This document shows, piece by piece, positions 57,974 through 64,000 of a stretch of 64,000 nucleotides of DNA. Positions within the stretch are counted from its first letter, which is position 1. Every line of letters starts with the position of its first letter. The notes below the pieces were generated by a model that was given only the letters and a program-made list of their open reading frames with translations, searched no databases and was not told the DNA's origin. The translations under genes and the position numbers were made by a program. Where the stretch lies: contig NZ_CP040896.1 in NCBI RefSeq assembly GCF_006337165.1, positions 2,790,001 through 2,854,000 on the forward strand. The letters run 5' to 3'. This DNA comes from Hymenobacter jejuensis. Lineage in GTDB: Bacteria; Bacteroidota; Bacteroidia; Cytophagales; Hymenobacteraceae.

Positions 57974-58450
57974 ATGGAAGCTACTGCTAAACTCCGCAAT
58001 GTGCCTACCTCGCCTCGTAAGATGCGTATGGTAGCCAACTTGGTTCGCGGCCAGAAAGTAACTCGTGCTTTAGGCTTGCTAAAATTCGAAGCTAACTCAG
58101 GTGCCGAACGCATCGAAAAACTTCTTCTTTCAGCTCTTGCCAACTGGCAGCAAAAGAATGAAGAAGAGCGAATCGAAGATGCAAATCTCTATATAAAAGA
58201 GATTTTCGTTGATGAAGGCAGACAATTAAAGCGGTTGCGCCCAGCTCCCCAAGGACGCGGCCACCGCATCCGCAAGCGTAGCAATCATGTGACGCTGGTT
58301 ATTGATTCGAAAGTAGAACCGATGGGCAGCAAAGCTGCTGCTAAACAAGCTGCTGAGAAAAATCCAGTTGAAGCACAAGCAGGCGCTGCACGCACTCGCC
58401 GTAGCTCTTCGAAGAAAACCACTGAAAACAAGGCAGAAGCCTCCGTATAA
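57974..58450 (+). CDS. rplV: 50S ribosomal protein L22
   Basis: A 158-residue protein lining the exit tunnel. The conserved part ([40 protein letters not shown]) is complete by about residue 118. The last 40 residues are an Ala/Lys/Ser-rich tail ([20 protein letters not shown]) not found in enterobacterial L22. It starts one base after rpsS. Confidence 0.96.
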   Translation: MEATAKLRNVPTSPRKMRMVANLVRGQKVTRALGLLKFEANSGAERIEKLLLSALANWQQKNEEERIEDANLYIKEIFVDEGRQLKRLRPAPQGRGHRIRKRSNHVTLVIDSKVEPMGSKAAAKQAAEKNPVEAQAGAARTRRSSSKKTTENKAEASV

Positions 58451-58455
58451 GCACT

Positions 58456-59310
58456 ATGGGACAGAAAGTAAATCCGGTTGGCTTCCGCTTGGGTGTCATT
58501 AAAGGATGGGACTCGAACTGGTACGGTGGCAAGGACTTTGCCGACAAGCTGGTAGAAGACGAAAAAATCCGTAAGTATATTATGGCGCGTATCCCGAAAG
58601 GTGGTATTAGCCGCATAGTTATTGAGCGTACTCTAAAGCGCATCACTATTACTATCAATACAGCTCGTCCGGGTGTAGTAATAGGCAAAGGTGGTGCTGA
58701 GGTCGATAAGATCAAAGACGAACTTAAGCAGATTACAAGCAAAGACGTTCAGATCAATATCTTCGAAATCAAGCGTCCAGAACTTGATGCTAAACTAGTA
58801 GGCGAAAGTATCGCTCAGCAACTGCAAGCTCGTATTTCATTCCGTAGGGCGATGAAACAAGCTATTCAAGGCGCTATTCGCGTTGGAGCAGAAGGCATCA
58901 AAGTACAAGTATCGGGACGTCTTGGCGGTGCTGAGATTGCTCGTACTGAGCAATACAAGGAGGGCCGTACGCCTCTGCACACACTGCGTGCTGATATAGA
59001 TTATGCTTTATCAGAGGCACAGACTGTGTATGGTAAAATTGGCATAAAGGTATGGGTGATGCGTGGCGAAATATTCGGCAAGCCTGATCTTTCGCCAAAC
59101 CAGCAGCCCGCTAACCAAGGTAACGACAACCGTAGTAATGATCGTGGCCCACGTGGTGAGCGCGGTGACCGCGGCGGTGATCGTGGTCCTCGTCGCGATC
59201 GTAATGATCGTGGCGGTGAAAATCGTGGTGGCGATAACCGTGGTGGTCAGGCTGGAGGCCAACGTCGCGGTGGTGGCGCTGGTGGACAGAACCGTGGGCC
59301 ACGTCGCTAA
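58456..59310 (+). CDS. rpsC: 30S ribosomal protein S3 with long Arg/Gly-rich tail
   Basis: A 284-residue mRNA-entry-site protein. The KH domain motif [17 protein letters not shown] (71-87) and the C-terminal S3 domain ([20 protein letters not shown]) are intact to about residue 211. Residues 212-284 form a disordered tail dense in Arg, Gly, Asp and Asn ([19 protein letters not shown]), which ordinary S3 lacks. Such RGG-like tails can bind RNA; the role here is unknown. Confidence 0.96.
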   Translation: MGQKVNPVGFRLGVIKGWDSNWYGGKDFADKLVEDEKIRKYIMARIPKGGISRIVIERTLKRITITINTARPGVVIGKGGAEVDKIKDELKQITSKDVQINIFEIKRPELDAKLVGESIAQQLQARISFRRAMKQAIQGAIRVGAEGIKVQVSGRLGGAEIARTEQYKEGRTPLHTLRADIDYALSEAQTVYGKIGIKVWVMRGEIFGKPDLSPNQQPANQGNDNRSNDRGPRGERGDRGGDRGPRRDRNDRGGENRGGDNRGGQAGGQRRGGGAGGQNRGPRR

Positions 59311-59344
59311 TCCTTTTCTTCTCGAATCTTTTTTTCGATAACTC

Positions 59345-59770
59345 ATGTTACAACCGAAAAGAACCAAGTATCGGAAGATGCAAAAGGGTCGCGTAACGGG
59401 TCTTGCTCATCGCGGCAGCACCATCGACTTTGGTTCATTCGCCATCAAGTCGCTGGAGCAAGCTTGGATCACAGCTCGCCAGATTGAAGCAGCCCGTATC
59501 GCTATGACCCGCGCAATGAAGCGCGAAGGTCAAGTATGGATTCGCATTTTCCCTGATAAACCGATCACAAAGAAGCCAGCCGAAGTTCGTATGGGTAAAG
59601 GTAAAGGCTCCCCTGAGTATTGGGTAGCTGTTGTAAAACCTGGGACCATTATGTTCGAATCAGACGGTGTGCCTTTGGAAGTGGCGCAAGAATCTTTGCG
59701 TCTTGCTGCGCAAAAGCTGCCAGTGAGAACTCAATTTGTTGTTCGTCGCGACTACGTAGAAAGCAAGTAA
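59345..59770 (+). CDS. rplP: 50S ribosomal protein L16
   Basis: A 141-residue protein near the A site. It opens [20 protein letters not shown]; the region [20 protein letters not shown] and [17 protein letters not shown] are conserved, including the Arg that is hydroxylated in some bacteria. It is 34 bp after rpsC. Confidence 0.97.
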   Translation: MLQPKRTKYRKMQKGRVTGLAHRGSTIDFGSFAIKSLEQAWITARQIEAARIAMTRAMKREGQVWIRIFPDKPITKKPAEVRMGKGKGSPEYWVAVVKPGTIMFESDGVPLEVAQESLRLAAQKLPVRTQFVVRRDYVESK

Positions 59771-59771
59771 G

Positions 59772-59984
59772 ATGAAGAACACTGATATCCGCGCCCTTTC
59801 GCTAGAAGAGCTGAAGGAGCAAATCAAAGCCGAACAAACCAATGGTCAAACCCTGCGTTTTGCGCATGCTATTTCTCCCTTGGAAAACCCGGTTCGCCTG
59901 AAGCATAGCCGCAAGAACATCGCTCGTCTGAAGACTGAGTTGACCCGTCGCGAAAACGAGCAGGCAACCCAAACTGCTAAATAA
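59772..59984 (+). CDS. rpmC: 50S ribosomal protein L29
   Basis: A 70-residue two-helix protein at the tunnel exit beside L23. It contains IRALSLEELKEQIKAEQTNG and the conserved ENPVRLKHSRKNIARLKTEL. It starts one base after rplP. Confidence 0.95.
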   Translation: MKNTDIRALSLEELKEQIKAEQTNGQTLRFAHAISPLENPVRLKHSRKNIARLKTELTRRENEQATQTAK

Positions 59985-59987
59985 ACG

Positions 59988-60278
59988 ATGGCAACCAACG
60001 CAGAACAGCAGGTAACTAACGCTTCCGAGCGTAACCTGCGCAAAGAAATCATTGGGCGCGTAACCAGTTCCAAAATGGACAAGTCCATTACGGTGATGGT
60101 GGAAAGCAAAATGAAACACCCGATCTACGGTAAATTTGTGACCAAGAGCACTAAGTTCATGGCTCATGATGAGAACAACGAATGCGGCGAAGGGGACACA
60201 GTACGAATTATGTCGACTCGTCCTTTAAGCAAGAGCAAGCGTTGGAGACTAGTAGAGATTATAGAACGCGCTAAATAA
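59988..60278 (+). CDS. rpsQ: 30S ribosomal protein S17
   Basis: A 96-residue OB-fold protein needed for early 30S assembly. It contains [20 protein letters not shown] and [20 protein letters not shown], both typical. Three bases after rpmC and one base before rplN. Confidence 0.96.
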   Translation: MATNAEQQVTNASERNLRKEIIGRVTSSKMDKSITVMVESKMKHPIYGKFVTKSTKFMAHDENNECGEGDTVRIMSTRPLSKSKRWRLVEIIERAK

Positions 60279-60279
60279 G

Positions 60280-60648
60280 ATGATACAGCAAGAATCCCGT
60301 CTTACCGTCGCTGATAATAGCGGCGCTAAAGAAGTACTTTGCATTCGTGTCCTAGGGGGTACAGGTAAAAAGTACGCCAGCGTAGGCGATAAGATCGTCG
60401 TAGCTATCAAGTCGGCTCTGCCTTCAGGTAACGCTAAAAAAGGCGCTGTATCAAAAGCAGTAGTAGTTCGTACGAAGAAAGAAATCCGTCGTAAAGATGG
60501 CTCTTATATTCGCTTCGATGATAACGCTGCTGTATTGCTCAATAACAATGATGAGCCACGTGGCACTCGGATCTTTGGGCCAGTTGCCCGTGAATTGCGT
60601 GAAAAGCAATTCATGAAGATTGTTTCGCTGGCTCCTGAAGTTCTCTAA
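60280..60648 (+). CDS. rplN: 50S ribosomal protein L14
   Basis: A 122-residue protein of the subunit interface. It opens [20 protein letters not shown] and contains [20 protein letters not shown] and [20 protein letters not shown], all conserved. Standard length. Confidence 0.97.
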   Translation: MIQQESRLTVADNSGAKEVLCIRVLGGTGKKYASVGDKIVVAIKSALPSGNAKKGAVSKAVVVRTKKEIRRKDGSYIRFDDNAAVLLNNNDEPRGTRIFGPVARELREKQFMKIVSLAPEVL

Positions 60649-60651
60649 GTG

Positions 60652-60918
60652 ATGGCAACAAAAACTAAAGAACAAAAGCCCGCAAAACTGCATGTTAAGA
60701 CTGGCGATACCGTAAAGGTTATTGCTGGTGATGAGCGTGGCAAAACCGGCGTGATCAAGTCGGTGAACCGCTCAACACAGCGCGTGATCATAGAAGGTTT
60801 GAATCTGGTTACTAAGCACAATAAACCTAGTGCTAAAAACCCACAAGGTGGTATTACCAAGATTGAAGCTCCTATTCATGTGAGTAATGTGCAGCCAATT
60901 GATCCGAAAAACGCCTAA
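60652..60918 (+). CDS. rplX: 50S ribosomal protein L24
   Basis: An 88-residue assembly-initiator protein. The KOW motif is KTGDTVKVIAGDERGKTGVI, followed by VIIEGLNLVTKHNKPS and GGITKIEAPIHVSNVQPID. The ATG at 60652 is preferred to a GTG just before it. Three bases after rplN. Confidence 0.96.
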   Translation: MATKTKEQKPAKLHVKTGDTVKVIAGDERGKTGVIKSVNRSTQRVIIEGLNLVTKHNKPSAKNPQGGITKIEAPIHVSNVQPIDPKNA

Positions 60919-60933
60919 ACTGGCTCTACGACA

Positions 60934-61494
60934 ATGGCTCGACTGAAAGAGAAATATAATAAGGAAGTGGTACCAGCTCTGCAGGAGAAATTCCAATTTA
61001 AGAGCATCATGCAGGTTCCACGTATCACAAAAATCTGTATTAACCGAGGAATTGGTGCTGCAGTAGCTGATAAAAAGCTTGTTGATAACGGAGTTGATGA
61101 ACTGTCGACTATAACGGGTCAAAAAGCTGTTGCTACTATTGCTAAACGCTCGGTATCTAACTTCAAACTTCGTGAAGGGATGCCAATCGGTGCAAAGGTT
61201 ACTTTGCGCGGTGAGCGTATGTACGAATTCATGGATCGTTTGCTTACCGTGGCTTTGCCACGTGTGCGCGACTTCAAAGGTATTAACGATAAAGGCTTTG
61301 ATGGTCGTGGTAACTATACATTAGGTATTAAGGAGCAAATTATCTTTCCAGAAATTTCGATAGATAAAATCAAGTCGATTTCTGGTATGGATATTACCTT
61401 CGTGACTACCGCCGAAAATGATGAGCAAAGCTATGAGCTTCTCAAAGCATTCGGTATGCCGTTCACCAACGCCAAGAAACAGAATAATGGCTAA
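60934..61494 (+). CDS. rplE: 50S ribosomal protein L5
   Basis: A 186-residue 5S rRNA-binding protein. It contains [40 protein letters not shown] and a C-terminal [19 protein letters not shown], all typical. Its last eight bases overlap the start of rpsN. Confidence 0.97.
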   Translation: MARLKEKYNKEVVPALQEKFQFKSIMQVPRITKICINRGIGAAVADKKLVDNGVDELSTITGQKAVATIAKRSVSNFKLREGMPIGAKVTLRGERMYEFMDRLLTVALPRVRDFKGINDKGFDGRGNYTLGIKEQIIFPEISIDKIKSISGMDITFVTTAENDEQSYELLKAFGMPFTNAKKQNNG

Positions 61495-61756
61495 GGAATC
61501 CGTTAAAGCGCGAGAGAGAAAGCGTATTGCCACAGTTGCTCGTTATGCTGAGAAGCGTAAAGCTTTAAAAGCTGCTGGCGATTATGAAGGACTTGATAAA
61601 TTGCCTCGTAACGCCTCACCTGTACGTATCCACAACCGTGACAAGATCAATGGTCGCCCTCGTGGTTACATGCGAAAGTTTGGCATCAGCCGTGTTACGT
61701 TCCGTGAAATGGCGTTAGCAGGTAAGATACCAGGTGTGACTAAGTCAAGCTGGTAG
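61487..61756 (+). CDS. rpsN: 30S ribosomal protein S14 (zinc-independent form)
   Basis: An 89-residue head protein. It opens [20 protein letters not shown] and ends [20 protein letters not shown], with no Cys pairs, so it is the long zinc-free form. The start at 61487 overlaps rplE by eight bases. An unusually long 190-bp gap separates it from rpsH. Confidence 0.96.
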   Translation: MAKESVKARERKRIATVARYAEKRKALKAAGDYEGLDKLPRNASPVRIHNRDKINGRPRGYMRKFGISRVTFREMALAGKIPGVTKSSW

Positions 61757-61767
61757 ATGATTATTAA

Positions 61768-61796
61768 GTTACTTGTGTATCTTATACACAAGTAAC
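61768..61796 (+). terminator. Hairpin just after rpsN
   Basis: GTTACTTGTGTAT (61768-61780) and ATACACAAGTAAC (61784-61796) pair perfectly, 13 bp with a CTT loop. No T-run follows, so it may be a processing site or weak stop. Confidence 0.6.
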
Positions 61797-61860
61797 AAGA
61801 CTTGGCAGGTTGCCGAGAGAAACCATTAGCCGAGCCCTAAAAGTCGAGCTAAGTAGTCTT
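61797..61860 (+). other. Structured RNA segment of unknown function in the rpsN-rpsH gap
   Basis: AAGACT near the left end can pair with AGTCTT near the right end, enclosing small stems GGCA/TGCC and TAGCCGA/TCGAGCTA (one bulge). It resembles a compact folded RNA but matches no family I recognise, and it lacks the T-arm of a tRNA. Confidence 0.4.
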
Positions 61861-61864
61861 AACC

Positions 61865-61903
61865 GAAAATTTCGTCGCCTCTTTCTGTGGTGACGAAATT
61901 TTC
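61865..61903 (+). terminator. Hairpin directly before the rpsH promoter box
   Basis: GAAAATTTCGTC (61865-61876) and GACGAAATTTTC (61892-61903) pair perfectly, 12 bp with a 15-nt loop. The -7 box TATCTTTG starts two bases later. Confidence 0.65.
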
Positions 61904-61904
61904 T

Positions 61905-61912
61905 TATCTTTG
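61905..61912 (+). promoter_or_regulatory. Internal promoter for rpsH-rplF-rplR-rpsE
   Basis: TATCTTTG fits TAnnTTTG, 34 bp before the rpsH ATG. A TTTC at -33 (61882-61885, 19-nt spacer) is a near match. The hairpin occupies the spacer. Confidence 0.5.
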
Positions 61913-61946
61913 CGGCTCCCTAAAAAGGTCGCTCTTTCTTGATCAA

Positions 61947-62345
61947 ATGAATACAGACCCAATTGCCGATTACCTTACCCGGGTACGTAATGCCATAAAG
62001 GCTAATCATCGGGTAGTAGAGATCCCGGCGAGTAACATCAAAAAGGAGATTACGAAAGTTCTCTATAACAAAGGATACATCCAGAGTTACCGTTTTGATG
62101 ATTCTTCAGTTCAGGGTACAATCAAAATTGCCTTGAAGTATAACCCTGCTACAAAGCAACCTGCTATTACAAAGTTGGAGAGGATTAGTACTCCTGGTTT
62201 ACGTAAATATGCTCACGTTGAGAATATGCCTCGTGTCCTAAGTGGACTAGGTATTGCAATCTTGTCAACTTCTAAGGGAGTAATGACAGAGAAAGAGGCG
62301 AAAGCTGAAAATGTGGGTGGCGAGGTATTGTGCTACGTTTACTAA
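61947..62345 (+). CDS. rpsH: 30S ribosomal protein S8
   Basis: A 132-residue protein that folds the central 16S domain and, in enterobacteria, represses the spc operon. It opens DPIADYLTRVRNAIKANHRV and ends GLGIAILSTSKGVMTEKEA. The ATG at 61947 gives the normal N-terminus; an in-frame GTG at 61887 lies before the promoter box. Confidence 0.97.
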   Translation: MNTDPIADYLTRVRNAIKANHRVVEIPASNIKKEITKVLYNKGYIQSYRFDDSSVQGTIKIALKYNPATKQPAITKLERISTPGLRKYAHVENMPRVLSGLGIAILSTSKGVMTEKEAKAENVGGEVLCYVY

Positions 62346-62363
62346 TCGAGGAGGAACTAAACT

Positions 62364-62918
62364 ATGTCACGTATTGGTAAACTGCCGATTAGCTTGCCGA
62401 CCAATGTTCAGGTCGAGATCAGCAAGGAAAATGAAATCATAGTAAAGGGCCCTAAAGGTACCTTATCTACTCCAGTGGACCGTGATATCATTGTGTCTGC
62501 AAATGATGGTCAATTGGTGGTAGAACGCCCAACTGAACAAAAGCGTCATAAAGCCATGCACGGTTTGTACCGTTCATTGATCAATAATATGGTCAATGGT
62601 GTAAGCAACGGCTTTACTGAGCAATTGGAACTTGTTGGCGTAGGCTACAAAGCCTCTATGGCTGGCACTACACTTGAGTTGTCACTTGGATATTCTCATA
62701 ATATTTTCTTGGCCCTTCCTAAGGAGGTAACTGCTACTGCCGTTACTGAGAAAGGTAAGAATCCGATAGTCACTTTGACGAGTATTGACAAGCAATTGTT
62801 AGGTCAAGTAGCTGCCAAGATTCGCTCACTACGTAAAGTTGAGCCTTATAAAGGCAAAGGTGTACGCTTTGTGGGTGAGCAAATTCGTCGCAAAGCTGGT
62901 AAAACGGCTTCGAAATAA
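62364..62918 (+). CDS. rplF: 50S ribosomal protein L6
   Basis: A 184-residue two-domain protein near the factor-binding site. It opens SRIGKLPISLPTNVQVEIS and ends EPYKGKGVRFVGEQIRRKAG, both conserved. A strong Shine-Dalgarno AGGAGGA (62349-62355) lies eight bases before the ATG. Confidence 0.97.
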   Translation: MSRIGKLPISLPTNVQVEISKENEIIVKGPKGTLSTPVDRDIIVSANDGQLVVERPTEQKRHKAMHGLYRSLINNMVNGVSNGFTEQLELVGVGYKASMAGTTLELSLGYSHNIFLALPKEVTATAVTEKGKNPIVTLTSIDKQLLGQVAAKIRSLRKVEPYKGKGVRFVGEQIRRKAGKTASK

Positions 62919-62927
62919 TTTTGCATC

Positions 62928-63278
62928 ATGGCTTTCGATAAAGCAACAAGAAGAAAACGGATCCAGCGCATTATCCGCACAAAGGTGGCTGGCACGTCCG
63001 AGCGCCCACGTCTATCAGTATTTCGTAGTAATACGGGCATTTATGCTCAAATTATAGATGATACTGTTGGGCATACATTGGTAGCTGCTTCCTCAAAGCA
63101 CGTTTCGGTGGATGGGGGCAACGGAGTAGCCCTCGCTGCCGCTGTAGGCAAAGAACTTGCCTCCCGTGCTCAGGAAAAAGGCATTACGAAAGTGGTATTT
63201 GACCGTTCCGGTTATCTCTACCATGGTCGTGTTAAATCATTGGCAGAAGGAGCCCGCGAAGGCGGACTCAATTTCTAA
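62928..63278 (+). CDS. rplR: 50S ribosomal protein L18
   Basis: A 116-residue 5S rRNA-binding protein. It contains [40 protein letters not shown] and [20 protein letters not shown], all typical. Nine bases after rplF. Confidence 0.96.
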   Translation: MAFDKATRRKRIQRIIRTKVAGTSERPRLSVFRSNTGIYAQIIDDTVGHTLVAASSKHVSVDGGNGVALAAAVGKELASRAQEKGITKVVFDRSGYLYHGRVKSLAEGAREGGLNF

Positions 63279-63282
63279 AAGT

Positions 63283-63819
63283 ATGTCGCAAGATAACCGA
63301 GGTAATAACCGGGATAAACAAGTAGTGCGCGCCACAGACACAGACCTAAAAGAAAAGGTTGTGGCGATCAACCGTGTAGCCAAAGTGGTAAAAGGTGGTC
63401 GTCGCTTTAGCTTTTCTGCAATCGTTGTGGTTGGCGATGGTAATGGCACTGTGGGATTCGGTCTTGGCAAAGCCAACGAAGTTACTGATGCTATTGCTAA
63501 AGGAATAGATGATGCAAAAAAGAACCTTGTAAAGGTTCCTTTATATAAGCATACTGTTCCACATGCTATGGAGGGTAAGTATTCAGGCGGTTTTGTTTTA
63601 GTACAACCTGCAGCGGCTGGTACTGGCGTAATTGCCGGTGGAGCTATGCGGGCTGTTTTTGAAAGTGCTGGTATTAAAGATGTCCTTGCGAAATCGAAGG
63701 GATCTTCAAACCCTCACAATGTTGTCAAGGCAACTTTCGATGCTTTAAGCAAAATGCGAGATCCGATGACTATTGCTCAGCAACGTGGGATTAGTCTTCA
63801 GCGTGTTTTCAACGGCTAA
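63283..63819 (+). CDS. rpsE: 30S ribosomal protein S5
   Basis: A 178-residue accuracy-related protein. It contains [39 protein letters not shown] and [20 protein letters not shown], typical of S5. The N-terminus carries a short polar extension ([20 protein letters not shown]). ATG at 63283; longer starts lie inside rplR. Confidence 0.97.
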   Translation: MSQDNRGNNRDKQVVRATDTDLKEKVVAINRVAKVVKGGRRFSFSAIVVVGDGNGTVGFGLGKANEVTDAIAKGIDDAKKNLVKVPLYKHTVPHAMEGKYSGGFVLVQPAAAGTGVIAGGAMRAVFESAGIKDVLAKSKGSSNPHNVVKATFDALSKMRDPMTIAQQRGISLQRVFNG

Positions 63820-63825
63820 GTAGAG

Positions 63826-64000
63826 ATGACGCAGATCAAGATTAAACTTATAAAAAGCGTTATTGACCGCCCTGAGCGTCAAAAGCGTACCGTCAAGGCT
63901 CTAGGCCTAGGCAAAATTGGTAGCGAAACGGAAGTTGAGAATACTCCGCAAGTTGCTGGAATGGTGGCTAAAGTACAGCACCTATTAGAAGTAACTGAAC
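63826..64000 (+). CDS. rpmD: 50S ribosomal protein L30 (cut by window end)
   Basis: The first 58 codons of L30, lacking only the last residues. It reads TQIKIKLIKSVIDRPERQKR and KALGLGKIGSETEVENTPQV, both typical. Six bases after rpsE; the usual next gene, rplO, is outside the window. Confidence 0.95.
   Translation, partial: MTQIKIKLIKSVIDRPERQKRTVKALGLGKIGSETEVENTPQVAGMVAKVQHLLEVTE

Noticed and set aside
61797..61860. Possible tRNA or tRNA remnant in the rpsN-rpsH gap (GGTTGCCGAGAG resembles a D-arm)
   Set aside because: No acceptor stem, no TTCGAA-type T-arm and no anticodon arm could be drawn.

Overview
The window is a chromosomal segment of a Bacteroidota bacterium, most likely a Hymenobacter-like member of the Cytophagales. 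The evidence is: promoters of the Bacteroidota type (TTG / about 19 nt / TAnnTTTG), mostly weak or absent Shine-Dalgarno sequences, a GC-rich accessory half, BtuB/BtuG-type surface proteins, and ribosomal and polymerase proteins with Bacteroidota-like extensions. The genus is an inference; no rRNA gene is present.

Region 1 (1-7085) is a hemicellulose/pectin side-chain degradation cluster: a GH43 enzyme with a CBM6-like tail, a tandem two-domain CE1 esterase, a GH95 enzyme and a second GH43, all secreted. No SusC/SusD pair lies inside the window. Region 2 (7200-21517) is mixed: tRNA-Gly(CCC), a small membrane protein, a GNAT enzyme, a lipoprotein hydrolase, a B12-type radical SAM protein, a metal-associated unit (membrane protein, HMA-AraC fusion regulator, Met/His-rich outer-membrane protein), a cobalamin-riboswitch-controlled BtuB plus BtuG-like pair, a DNA glycosylase and a THUMP-like methyltransferase. 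Region 3 (21759-34604) holds ahcY, a GT2-GT9-O-antigen-ligase lipopolysaccharide operon, an ECF sigma/anti-sigma pair ahead of gmk and nadD, pyrH-frr, a biotinyl carrier protein and an M1 aminopeptidase.

Region 4 (34700-64000) is the core gene-expression block: tRNA-Tyr, tRNA-Gly, tRNA-Thr, tuf, tRNA-Trp, secE, nusG, rplKAJL, rpoBC, then rpsL-rpsG-fusA-rpsJ and the S10/spc genes to rpmD, which is cut by the window end. Two visibly AT-richer strangers sit in this block: a class I methyltransferase before rpsL, and an O-antigen-ligase/polymerase-like membrane protein wedged between rpsJ and rplC. Both have their own terminators and promoter-like boxes.

Non-coding structure is unusually rich: very long perfect hairpins at gene ends (21-28 bp arms), a recurrent short palindrome TTGATWATCAA, 7-nt-periodic repeat tracts in front of rpsG, fusA and rpoC, hairpins in the rplL-rpoB and rplC leaders, and a structured 190-bp gap between rpsN and rpsH. 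No CRISPR array, insertion sequence, phage gene or rRNA was seen.
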